A stretch of 52,775 bases of DNA from Lingula anatina (lineage: Eukaryota > Brachiopoda > Lingulata > Lingulida > Lingulidae). Shown here one piece after another: positions 38,049 to 47,997 of the stretch; the stretch's first letter is position 1, and the number at the start of each line of letters is the position of its first letter. Under the pieces are notes generated by a model. It saw only the letters and a program-made list of their open reading frames with translations, was not told the DNA's origin and searched no databases. The translations under genes and the position numbers were made by a program. The DNA lies in the NCBI RefSeq assembly GCF_001039355.2, contig NW_019775962.1, positions 24,700 to 77,474 of the forward strand, written 5' to 3'.

Positions 38049-41000
38049 CTGAAACGTAAAATGCATTGCACGTAAGTAAACAAACTAACAAACAAACAAA
38101 CAAATAGACAAACAAACAAACGTAAATAAACAAATAAATGCAATCACACAAATGAGACCGTGGGAAAAAACTCTTCTAAAGCGCACCAAAAATATGTTCA
38201 ATTAAACGTTATGGTCATACAAACAGACGAAGGAAAGATTATGTGTATAAATGTACTGTAAATGATGGGTAAAAGAATACTACATGGGCCAGTTGGGCTA
38301 AGGAATAGCCCAAGTGTGACATGTGCCAAAGGTCAGAGCGGTTTACCTCAGCTGGGGCAAGCTGGCTGATATGAGAACGATGATCTAACATTTGCTCATA
38401 GTAAAAATACAGTGTAAAGGAAAAACCATTAAAATCCCATAAAGTATGTATTTTTTCTGGAGATTTCAACGTTTTTGGGTTGTATGTTTCTCGTTTTAGG
38501 TCAGTATCGTAACAAAGGTGCAGACTAGTGAATTTTCCTTATTATGAGAGCACAAAGTAGAAAACGTATTTTTAAATATTTCTATATTTTAGTTTTGGAT
38601 GTGGCATACCAAACTGATAATGGGCAATTGCTCAAATTTCAAGGTATAGTTGTTTTTTATAGAAGGTTGTAACGACAACCTGCAGCTTCTCAAGTTTGGC
38701 ATTTCCTTGAATATAATCATAGTAATGAAGACTACTTACAACGTTGAACTTCATCTGTGGTCTTTGAGGGTACTGCCTGGTAGGTCGAACTCAAGGAGAG
38801 GCGGTTCGGTGTTCTGCCGTACTGTGAGGATGCGCCACCAAATATCCCTGGGTATTGATCCCCCGGGCCTCCGACCTGACCCCCAGCGGTCTCGCGTCTA
38901 ACTGCTCCGTATTGTGTCCCAGGGTTGCCGTAGGGGGAGGATGAAGAGCCACCACTTGATCCTGGTCTTGTTGAAGAGCCAGGGCCGTAACTCCCCTGTG
39001 AGCCACCAGGGGTGTACGTTACCCCAGGCCTTGGGGCGCCTGAGTTGCCAGGATTAGAACCGTACTGAGAGCCAGCCTGGTTTGAGGGGCCATTGGCTGG
39101 TCTTCCATTGGGTAGCGGCACTGGATTGTTTCTTTGGTATCCCCCGCTGCTGCCTCCGCCACCTTGGTATCCTCCGTTTGGAGAGGCGTTAGGGGGTGGG
39201 GGTCCTTGTCCTTGGTATCTGGCGTCGTTGGGAGGGGGTGGCCCTTGTCCTTGATAACCACCGTTAGGGGGTGGGGGTCCTTGTCCTTGTCCTTGATAAC
39301 CACCGTTAGGGGGTGGGGNNNNNNNNNNNNNNNNNNNNNNNNNNNNNNNNNNNNNNNNNNNNNNNNNNNNNNNNNNNNNNNNNNNNNNNNNNNNNNNNNN
39401 NNNNNNNNNNNNNNNNNNNNNNNNNNNNNNNNNNNNNNNNNNNNNNNNNNNNNNNNNNNNNNNNNNNNNNNNNNNNNCCAGGACCGGGAGGGGGAGGGGG
39501 TCCTTGAAACGGTCCACCTTGGTTGGCAGGGCCTGGAGGAGGAGGGCCTTGCCCTTGTGGTCCGCCATTAGGAGGAGGAGGGGGACCTTGACCTTGATAT
39601 CCTCCATTTGGGGGTGGAGGTCCTTGGAATGGTCCACCTTGGTTGGCCGGGCCAGGAGGTGGAGGAGGCCCTTGTCCTTGGGGTCCGCCATTAGGGGGTG
39701 GGGGGCCTTGGCCTTGAAATCCGCCGGTAGGGGGTGGTGGTCCTTGGAATGGTCCACCTTGGTTGGCAGGACCAGGAGGGGGAGGTGGTCCCTGGCCTTG
39801 AAAAGCTCCGTTAGGGGGAGGAGGACCTTGGAAAGCTCCGCCAGGTCCTTGATTTCCCGGTCCTGGGGGTGGTCCTCCAAATGCACCAGCTCCGCCAGGT
39901 CCTTGATTTCCCGGTCCTGGGGGTGGTCCTCCAAATGCACCAGCTCCGCCAGGTCCTTGATTTCCCGGTCCGGGAGGTGGTCCTCCAAATGCACCAGCTC
40001 CGCCAGGACCTTGGTTACCGGGTCCTGGAGGTGGAAGGCCAGGGTTGCCGCCGGGTGGCGGCATTCCAAAGTTCGTTTGAGGTGGGCCTACCTGATTCGT
40101 GGGAGTGAAATTTGGATTACTGGTTGCCATTCCAGAGAAATCTGGGAAAGGACTGCCATCAACAAACGTCCCAGGCGCATTAGGTGTATTAGGAGGGCCT
40201 TGGCCAGCGCCACCAGCACCGCCGAAGAAGCCTGGAGGAGGTGCATTCGGTGAAAAACCCCCGCCGGCTGGCGGGGCACCATACGCTCCACCGCCAGGAC
40301 CAGAAAATCCACCCGCCGGACCCCCGAACGCCCCACCGCCATAGGGTGAACCCCCTGGAGCCCCACCATAGCCGGAGGAGGGGGGAGGAGAGCTGTCACT
40401 GGCAGGATTTCGGGTACCTTCCCCAAGATGATTTCCTGGAATGGAGGATAGAAGTGTATTTTTAAAAACATTTATTAGTTCACGAGAATTAACTAATAGT
40501 ATATACATATGACGATGGCAAATCGCTTTAAGCTTTATGTGCTCATCTTAAGATAGTTTCAAAATGCAAACAATTTTAAAACTAATAAATATTTAAAAAC
40601 AAAAAGTTCTATTATGATAAATACTGAAAGAGGAATTTAAAAATCAGTTCAATACAGGGGAGGTTGGAGGACCTGGGACAGCGGAGGGCAGCGTAATAAC
40701 GTAAACGTCTCCATTACTTTCCCCGACTTGTTCACAAGGGTTCTAAGTAGGGGACGATATGTGAAGTATAGATGCATTTAAGAAATAAAAACACCCGTGG
40801 TTGGCTTAACGGTGTACACACGCTTCTCGGGGCGGGTATTCAACGTTGACATAGATTGAGATGACTTACATGGTTATAACAAATATTACGGTTTTATTTA
40901 TTGCACTGGTTTGGAGAAAAATAGGTCACGGTGACTCTATTTAGGACGGACGAAAACATTTTACAGAAGGCAAGGAGCATGATGTAAACGGGCTCCTTTT

Positions 41001-42521
41001 TGTCTTGTGTTTGTTCATTCTGCATTAAGTTATCGTCAGTTGGTAATCCGGTAGCATGTGAGAGATATCCCACCTGACACAGGCCTGATTCCTATTAACT
41101 TATACAGGTAAGACCCGTCCTATAAGCTGACCCAGTGACGTCAAGCTAACCCTTACCTGTACTAATCTAATGAGGGATCAGTTTCTTTTCACCGTGCTGC
41201 AGAATATCATTTAATTTACGAGGCAATTAATATAGATAACCAACGCATGAATAAATGAATGTGAAAGTCGAATTTAAGATTTGCTGAATAAATAAATAAA
41301 TGATTAAATAGATGAATGAATGCAGAGCTAGATAGTTGTCTAGTATAATAGCTGTATGCTTAAGGGACTGAGACCAAAAGTACACACAACCGTTTTGCCT
41401 CTAGATAGCATCAATAATTTCGTTTAAGGTAAGTATAGGGGTCTAACCGAACGTTCTATTAGCCCTGGACGGTGAATCGAATTAAGACGGCTTCAAATAG
41501 TAATTAAAGATAAACGCTCTAAATACGAGCCTTTAATGTTCATTGGTATATCCTCGTAAAATTAATAAGATGCTTTTTTATTACCTATTTGATACCAATA
41601 GTTTGACACAGTTTGGCGAAAAATAAATCCATCTGTTATTCATTTCAATAACCAGTATTAAAATGGTGGTTTAAGTGGCTTGCAAATCTTAGCATGTAAA
41701 TATAACGATTGTAAGATAAAGATTCAGATATGATAAAGAGGTTTGACAATACATTATTATTATTGTCTTAATGAACTGCAGTTAAACCCGGAAGTACAAA
41801 CTATGGGAACATCTTAAAATGTGGTTACTCAATCGTTATAGACGGTGAAATGAATTAAGTTTTTACACAACATCAACTGTTAGTTGAGAATCGATCCAAA
41901 AAGGTAAAAAGTGGTTCGCAACCCTTCTGGATAACCCCTTTCGCATCTTTCTCTTGGCACAGTGGTTGACTTTATGCTACACCTATTTAGATAGCTTCTT
42001 TTGTTCTCGATATTTTCTGCCTTTGATCTAAATAGTTTTTCCTTTTCTCATCTATTCAACTTTCTGTATCTTTTCGTATTCCCAGGATTATTTCTAATCC
42101 CGTCAGTCCTATGCCCTATACGAGTGCATCTCTTTGTAATCTTTCTTTTCCTAGCCTGATGTTACTTAATTCAGTGCTTTTGGCTATTAACATATACTAT
42201 TGTGACGCAGAAAAATCCTTAAACCGCAAGTAGTTCTCTAAAAATATTTATATCGTACGCGGTTAGATAATGGCGTTAAATTTTGTGAGCTTTGATTTTT
42301 TATCCGATGAACAGTAGATGTTTCGAGGAAACGATGTTCTACTGATCAAAATAAAAAATTACCATGCAAGAATGATAACTAGTTTTAAAAAATGCCCATT
42401 TACGTTTATTGAAAGTCAATATTTCATACTAAAATAATTTAACGAAATTATTCTTACCTTGTGCTTTGCAAAGCCATACAACCACCACAAGACAACCGCA
42501 CAGTCGTTTGTATGAAGTCAT
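37837..42521 (-). CDS. Secreted Gly/Pro/Gln-rich repeat protein with C-terminal TSP1-like domain (paralog A)
   Basis: Three exons on the minus strand: 42521-42458, 40435-38740 and 38048-37837, with introns of 2022 and 691 bp, both phase 1. The product is roughly 650 residues. It starts with a signal peptide (MTSYKRLCGCLVVVVWLCKA), followed by a long Cys-free region rich in Gly, Pro, Gln and Asn with two kinds of tandem repeat. It ends with a variant thrombospondin-type domain (WSSWSDYSSCCRG) and a short tail. The same design recurs 1.7 kb upstream in paralog B, which supports the model. The low-complexity exon contains a 159-N gap. The repeat peptides resume after it in a different coordinate frame, so the gap length is not exact. 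A secreted matrix, mucus, adhesive or shell/cuticle role is an inference from composition. No orthologue is recognized. Confidence 0.8.
38079..38138. repeat. (AAAC)n array in paralog A intron 2
   Basis: AAAC/AAAT units lie just upstream (transcript sense) of the TSP1-like exon, as a T-rich tract on the coding strand. Confidence 0.85.
38740..40435 (-). CDS. Paralog A exon 2: Gly/Pro/Gln-rich repeat region
   Basis: The acceptor is CCTCCATTCCAG and the donor is CGTT|GTAAGT; both ends are phase 1. In protein order it has a Gly/Tyr/Pro-rich start, a non-repeated stretch with FVDGSPFPDFSG, four 18-residue units of the type GPGNQGPGGAGAFGGPPP, and longer Pro-Gln units with PPPPNGGYQGQG and GPANQGGPFQG. 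A Ser/Gly/Tyr-rich stretch (SYGPGSSTRPGSSGG) follows. There is no cysteine in the readable part. Runs of NNN occupy 39319-39477. Other frames and the antisense strand are also open because the repeat units are multiples of three; those frames are not real genes. Confidence 0.8.
39319..39477. other. Assembly gap (159 N) in the repeat exon of paralog A
   Basis: The gap falls within near-identical Pro/Gln-rich coding repeats. The frame before and after differs by one, although both sides encode the same repeat peptides, so the true length is not 159. Confidence 0.99.
39835..40040 (-). repeat. 54-bp coding tandem repeat in paralog A
   Basis: There are four consecutive 54-bp units encoding 18 residues of the type GPGNQGPGGAGAFGGPPP. 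Two units are almost identical and the others differ by a few bases. Confidence 0.85.
41103..41161. repeat. Short dispersed inverted-end repeat
   Basis: Ends TACAGGTAAG and CTTACCTGTA are exact inverses. Related copies lie at 46372-46445 and, left half only, at 45864-45900. Confidence 0.5.
42458..42521 (-). CDS. Paralog A exon 1: signal peptide
   Basis: This exon encodes 21 residues plus one base (phase 1), with donor CAAG|GTAAG. The ATG has A at -3. The peptide has a basic start (SYKR), a hydrophobic core (CLVVVVWLC) and a plausible cleavage site after KAQG or nearby. It falls below usual ORF size limits. It is accepted because exon 2 joins in frame and paralog B has a matching exon. Confidence 0.75.
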
Positions 42522-44218
42522 ATTTGATGTTTAGTGTCTGTTTTAAGTTTTCTGCTTTTCTGTTATGATCCTCACGAGCGATCCGCAGTCTGTTCTTTGA
42601 TTCGTTCTCGGAGTATCTTTCCAATGCCTCTCCAGTTTGGAGAACGGGTTGGAAAAATCTCTTTTCTCTGCCCCAGTTGTCTCGCACGATTCGATGTTAC
42701 GTCACCTCTCAAGCCCTTTCTGTTGCCAGTTTTGCCGGGAAAGTTGGTGTTCACCGGCGCCGCTCACGTTCTTAAGTGACCGTCAGACACTACCGCGGCG
42801 GTCTTATTCAGGAGTTGTCGTGACAAAACACACTGTCGCTAGCCCATCATGTCGTCATCCACATTTGCATATATTTCAATTTCCTCCTCGCTGGCGACTC
42901 GGTTACACGCTTGTAGACCTCAGTTGATAAGAAAACTTAATTCTCGTCATTAAGAGATAAAACACATAATCTTCGCCACGCGATGCTTGAAAGTGATACG
43001 CGGATCTGATTTACATAAATGCATTTATTTCAGTGCCACGGCGCATTCACACGAAACCGTCTGTTTTACATTTAACCGCTGATAGTAACGAGCTATCATT
43101 TAATATTTAAGTCCCTTAGAACATAAGTATTAATGCCTTTTAATCTGATCACAGACACTGAGACATAATTCGGGTGGTTTCTTTTGCACGTGCGGGTTTC
43201 AAAATCTACAAAAGTGTGCGTTTCCATGTGTTTTTAGGTGCGTGTGTCCGCGTCAGTCGTAAATCGTAACATATATTTGCTGCTATCTGTTTCACGATAG
43301 ATGGCGCCATTTATATCGTTTTTTTTTTCACTCGGCAATTTTAAACTGGTAACAAAATTTATCAACACTGGCGTCGAGGTAATTATGCAACACAATGCAA
43401 CCATAACTGCCCTCTGGTCTTGGTTGGAACATTTTTTACAAAGAAAACTGTTTTGTGAAATACACATTTTCATCAGTTTGAATTATCGAGGTTTTCTTTG
43501 TTTTCATTGACGTTCATCTCCTTATCAAATAAAAAAAACTGTGTCGGGCAGCTAGAATAACACAATGGGGTCTGTTGTCATCATTTGTGAAGAATAAAAA
43601 CGCAAAACGTACAATGCCGATGTAATATTATTTCTAATAATATACTAGAAAAATAAGAACATAAACATTTGACCAAGGGAAACAGATATGTAAGTCATGA
43701 GAATAAATGCAAGTTTAACTCACAAATAACTAAACAAATGACAAAACTAATGATATCTGTACAGGTAATATGACCTCCCTCGCCTGTTATTAATTCAAAT
43801 TTCGTTATCAGTGTCTAAAATCTGGTGATTTCAAGTTCATTTTGGTTTCTTTACACCCAATTTTTCATCTGTAAGTCTCTCAGGAGTCTTTTGTTCCAAG
43901 TTCATTTTCTCTCTCAGTGTCCCTGAATTGTGTGACTTTCTACAGAGGGTTCTTCCATTCGTGCAGAATTATGGGCAATTATTGCTAGAGCTCATCATAC
44001 CAGACTAACATATTTCTTCCAGATTTTATTTATCATAGACTGACACAGACTTATAATTGCCAAACTGTACTAAAAAAAAAAACTTGATTACTGCTGTGAT
44101 CATGTAGATGGGCAAAGCTCTATGTTGGTTTGCTATTCTTTCAATTCGGTGACATTAGTTAAATAAAAAATAAAAACTGTCTGTATTTCTTTATGCTGCG
44201 GAAAGTTCAGTTCCTCAT
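42522..44218. other. Spacer between paralogs A and B
   Basis: Holds the promoter side of A (a CG-richer stretch at about 42570-42900) and the 3' flank of B. No further exon is seen. A minus-strand AATAAA lies near 44025, about 190 bp after the stop of B. Confidence 0.5.
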
Positions 44219-44433
44219 CTATTTTTTATTCATGCCGATTGGCAGTATTGTCATTGTGTCGCCTGGGCCCCCTTTTACGCATGCGTCGAACTCGTTACTT
44301 CCGCATAGTAAAAAATCAATGGCGGGGCCATCGCAGGGGGGCGTTCCCATGGCATCAAGATTGCGACACACCCTCATACGGTACTTGACACCTTGACAAC
44401 ACGAGGAAAATTGAGACCAGTTGGTCCATCCCT
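44219..44433 (-). CDS. Paralog B exon 3: variant TSP1-like domain
   Basis: The acceptor is TTTTTAATTTCAG, phase 1; the stop is TAG at 44221-44219. It encodes EGWTNWSQFSSCCQGVKY, then RMRVC, TPPCDG, IDFLLC and a final cysteine in FDACVKGG. Cysteine spacing follows paralog A up to the Cys after Ala-Ile-Asp. The C-terminal tail (DTMTILPIGMNKK) is unrelated to that of A. The last codons before the stop contain AATAAA on the coding strand, which may or may not act as a poly(A) signal. Confidence 0.84.
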
Positions 44434-46509
44434 CTGAAATTAAAAATAATATCGCTTTTATTTTACACATATTTTGATAGCAAAGAAGTGTTACTAAATA
44501 TTACAATGGTAGAATAAATCTCCCAGCAAATGTTCGGTCTGGCTATTCATATACTTCAAGATAAAGTCAGCAGTATTTCTATGCGAAATGCAATATTACA
44601 CAATACTCTTATAGTATTTTGATCTACGACTTTCTGAGCAAAAAATTCCCAGGTTAATATATTCTATTTGCAACCTCTTTTCGTTATCACAAACTCAAAA
44701 TCACATCATGCAAAATTATGGCTGCCTTAAATATGGCACATCAAAGTCGGCTAAAGCAAATGGGCCTTAAAATTCTCTATTTTTTCATTCATTAACTCTC
44801 CTATGAACATTACAACATCGGCAAACCCACCTGTAGATGGCGGCACAACACCAGATGATGGACTAAGTAAGAATGGCCGTGTTTGCGGCTGATTCCTCAC
44901 AAAGCCCGGGGGTAAGAAATACCCTGTGTTTCCTTGGTAACCTGTCTGGGTCTGGCCCCCAGTGTTACCGCTGGTCCCCCCATACGTTGGCATGAATGGA
45001 CGACCGTAGGGCGGGCTCTGATACCCTGGGGATTGGACTGACACACCGCCGCCACCATAGTACGAAGTCTGGAAAGGCCGGCCGTTCGGTGTGCCATAGG
45101 GCGAGTTATAGCCGCTGTAGTATGACGGTCCCTGACCATAAGGCCCTTGTGCTGTAAAATAACTTGAGAAACTCAATCTAAATCATTTTTATGACATCAA
45201 TGACCGTTAAACTGTTCATCCTTGACGTGAGTTATCTCACCAATAATTTCGAATCAATTTTCAGTATTTGGGTTATGTTTAATGTGGGCAAGTTATTGAC
45301 AAAAATATATCCTTTTTGTTTTCCTTGCTTAATGCGTAGTGGTCATTTTATATAAAAATAGGAAATAACATGACACTCGATATAGATGAGTATTGGGATT
45401 GAAGGTAAAGGATCCTCCTCAAATTTAAATGAGAAATGATAGAAATATTTCGTAAAAGTAAAATATGCCCAAAAGAAATTTCTGAATGCATCATTGTCAG
45501 TGATGCATTCAGAAAACCGTACATAAAGTTCACCACAGATTGAGATTAGGTAATTATATGTATGAGCGTTTTAGAATTATAAATGAATAAGTATGCCCCT
45601 TGCTTTTCTTAAACGATGTACATACATGATGTGAGTGAAGATTACAACACGATATTTCATGATTGCACATCGGGCTTTCTAATTTCATTAACGACGTGAT
45701 TAGAATATGCTGATTGCTATCAACGAAACGCCACTGATGACTCGTTTAATTGTAGGTTTTCCATTTACGTCATTACTCCAATGATTGAGAAGATTTCCAC
45801 GCCACTTGTCCAGGGAGATACAAGTTCAGGCAGGTATAATGTGACAGTCTCCAATGATCATTTGTACAGGTAAACCTCGCCCTAGATTTCGACCCACTTA
45901 GGCCACATTCAGAAAAGGGGACTAACAGATCTACGGATCAAATATGGCCGAGTCTCTTGAATGCTTGTTGCGAAATCCCCGCGGAAAATCTATTCAGTGT
46001 CTAATCCTGAATTAAGTGGTAAGCTTTAAAGTAAGTCGCCACATTTGAACTTCATACATGTATCTGTTAGTCTACTGTTCTGAATACGCTCTTTAGGGGT
46101 CCATTCATAATAGGGGACTAACTAGTCCGAGGGCCAAATATGGCCGACCCACGTGAATACTTCCCCATAAGATATCAATTCAGTGTCTATTAGCGGATTA
46201 GACGGCAAGTTTTGTAGTTGGTCGCCATATTTGACCTTCGGACTAGTTAGTCCCCTATTCTGAATGGAGCCTTTGTCAGGCCATTATAACTATATGGAGG
46301 GGGGACTTTCTGTCACACGGACCCTCAGTTTCGTTACACTGGTGCCGTATGTACAAGAAAGTCATCTTTAATACAGGTTCCGGTTCGCATTAAACCTCGT
46401 CCTAGTTTTTGGCCAACTTACGTCACGCTAACCCTAACCTGTGTAAATCTAATTTAGGGCGAACACTGTTTTAGGGATACTCAGGTTCATAGTACAAGGC
46501 CAGTGATGA

Positions 46510-46562
<53 letters not shown>

Positions 46563-47928
46563 AAAAAATACCAACTGAAATTCCTATTACACGTATACTT
46601 GGAAGTACTTAATGAAGATAATACTAATGTGAATTAGTCATTCGTTAATTTGGCATAAACCAACGCTTATTCATCTGACGATATAAATCTTAATGGTTGA
46701 ATAGCGCCGACGTTTCCATTTAATAATTATCTGTTGGTTTCAGGTCACAAAACCTTCCAACTGACCGAATGAACGTTTGAGGAAATACGACATTGGGAAT
46801 TAGCCCATTACGTCCCATTAATCCGAAGAAGGGGTTTAGAGATGAAAGCTAATTTTGTTCCGAATTATTTATTCATATCTAACTGACCTTAAAATATGCA
46901 CAAACGTAGACCTAACGTTCACTAAGAAGAGGAAAATTAAGGAACTGGTTCGATTTGATTAGAAAGGGGTCGTAACACACGTTACCATCTACATTGTTTG
47001 AACACGATAAGTCCATTAGATTCATACAATGCGCATAAGATTATTAGAGAGCAAAGAGTTAAATCCCAAAAGCTTGTAGCTCAAAAACTTCTTCATAGAT
47101 TATATTTTCAATGGTATTTGATATGGTGTTTGATATGGTGTACTCTTAGTGATTTAGGAGAAAAATTGAAATTTCAAGTAAAATCAAAGGTTGTGTCTGA
47201 AAACCAAACTTTCATTGTGTGACCCAAACGATTTGGATCTTAGGTGTGGAATGGCGCGGTAGATTCCATTTAAGAAATAAATATCTCACACCATCAGCCG
47301 TTGATTTCAGGTAATGCAGTTTATCAATTGATCAATTGAAAGTTTAAGGAAGTACGATAATAATTTAGGTGGGAAAATAGACACCTACATCTAATTAATC
47401 AGAGGCTGGAGGTCAACCATCACCGATTGTTTTCCCATGCAGAGTTCTTCATTCAAATGTTTGGTGTAACCCTGTTGTAAGTGTGAACATTTTTTGATCT
47501 TCGCGGGAAAATTGAGGAAATTCAGTCTAATTTAGATAGGATACGTGATACACGCGACCATGGTTTGCACCCAGTTTGTGCATTTCATAAATGTTAATTA
47601 AGAAACAGAACTAGATCTTTAACCAGATCCTCACGGAGAGAAGGAGAATCTTTGATTCATGAAAATTGAAATGTTGAGGTGTGATGTCAAATGGAATTCT
47701 TTTTAGGGAAATATTTAACGACAGAACATTTATGTCAAACGAACTAATTCTTTGTATGCATGTCTACCCAAAGACTAAATCAAACTCAGAAAGGAAAGGC
47801 TAATGGATACACATTTTAATCACGGATATAGAAATAAGTAATCCAAAGTGTAGTAAAGCGGTCCTACCTTGTGTTCCTACGATAACGAGCAAAAAAGCTG
47901 CTCCTATTCCGAAAAGTCGAGACGCCAT
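44219..47928 (-). CDS. Secreted Gly/Tyr/Pro-rich protein with C-terminal TSP1-like domain (paralog B)
   Basis: Exons 47928-47868, 45151-44831 and 44433-44219 join in frame to 198 residues, with introns of 2716 and 397 bp, both phase 1. A signal peptide (MASRLFGIGAAFLLVIVGTQ) is followed by a Tyr/Gly/Pro/Ser-rich segment of about 107 residues and then a variant TSP1-like domain (GWTNWSQFSSCCQG). The ATG context AGGATGG is strong, and a TATA box lies about 65 bp upstream. It is the short paralog of the gene immediately downstream on the same strand: same exon count, phases and domain order, with the TSP1 part about half identical by eye. The high Tyr content suggests a structural or adhesive secreted protein. 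This is an inference; the gene is not recognized by name. Confidence 0.84.
44831..45151 (-). CDS. Paralog B exon 2: Tyr/Gly/Pro-rich segment
   Basis: The acceptor is AGTTATTTTACAG and the donor is ACAG|GTGGGT. The exon is 321 nt and both ends are phase 1. It encodes segments such as PYGQGPSYYSGYNSPYG, PNGRPFQTSYYGGGG and YQSPPYGRPFMPTYGG, then an Asn/Gln/Thr-rich stretch. There is no cysteine. The motif PNGRP is shared with the distal part of paralog A's repeat exon, which suggests a common ancestor before A expanded. Confidence 0.82.
45901..46090. mobile_element. Palindromic MITE family 2, copy 1
   Basis: Left arm GGCCACATTCAGAAAAGGGG then ACTAACAGAT and AAATATGGCCGA; the right arm is its inverse (CGCCACATTTGA, ATCTGTTAGTCTACTGTTCT). 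It lies a few bases from a second copy. Flanks carry similar CACTTAGG and CTCTTTAGG, a possible target duplication. Confidence 0.6.
46097..46272. mobile_element. Palindromic MITE family 2, copy 2
   Basis: Arms of ~55 bp: GGGTCCATTCATAATAGGGG, GACTAACTAGTCCGA and CAAATATGGCCGACC, inverted at the right end with few mismatches. The centre is ~70 bp with no coding content. Confidence 0.68.
46511..46560. repeat. (TAA)n microsatellite
   Basis: Pure TAA array in intron 1 of paralog B. Confidence 0.95.
47868..47928 (-). CDS. Paralog B exon 1: signal peptide
   Basis: This exon encodes 20 residues plus one base, with donor ACAAG|GTAGGA (phase 1). The peptide has an n-region Arg, a hydrophobic core AAFLLVIVG and a likely cleavage site just after the exon junction, where exon 2 starts Ala-Gln-Gly. 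The length is nearly the same as in paralog A (61 versus 64 nt). Confidence 0.78.
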
Positions 47929-47990
47929 CCTTTCTGTATTTATTTCACAATTTCCAGTGCAGTTATGAGTCAAGAATTTCAAAGATTGGA

Positions 47991-47997
47991 TTATATA
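47991..47997 (-). promoter_or_regulatory. TATA box of paralog B
   Basis: On the minus strand the sequence is TATATAA, 63-69 bp upstream of the ATG. A start site about 30 bp downstream would give a 5' leader of 35-40 nt. A TATA promoter fits a strongly, tissue-specifically expressed secreted protein (inference). Confidence 0.5.

Noticed and set aside
38732-40069. Long minus-strand frame beginning MECRHPAATLAF, overlapping paralog A's repeats
   Set aside because: Before the gap it is an out-of-frame shadow of the Gly/Pro repeat exon; repeats whose length is a multiple of three keep all frames open. Only its part after the gap coincides with the real frame.
39504-40253. 249-codon plus-strand frame antisense to paralog A
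   Set aside because: Arg/Trp/Ser-rich translation of the antisense of the same coding repeats; no start context or domain.
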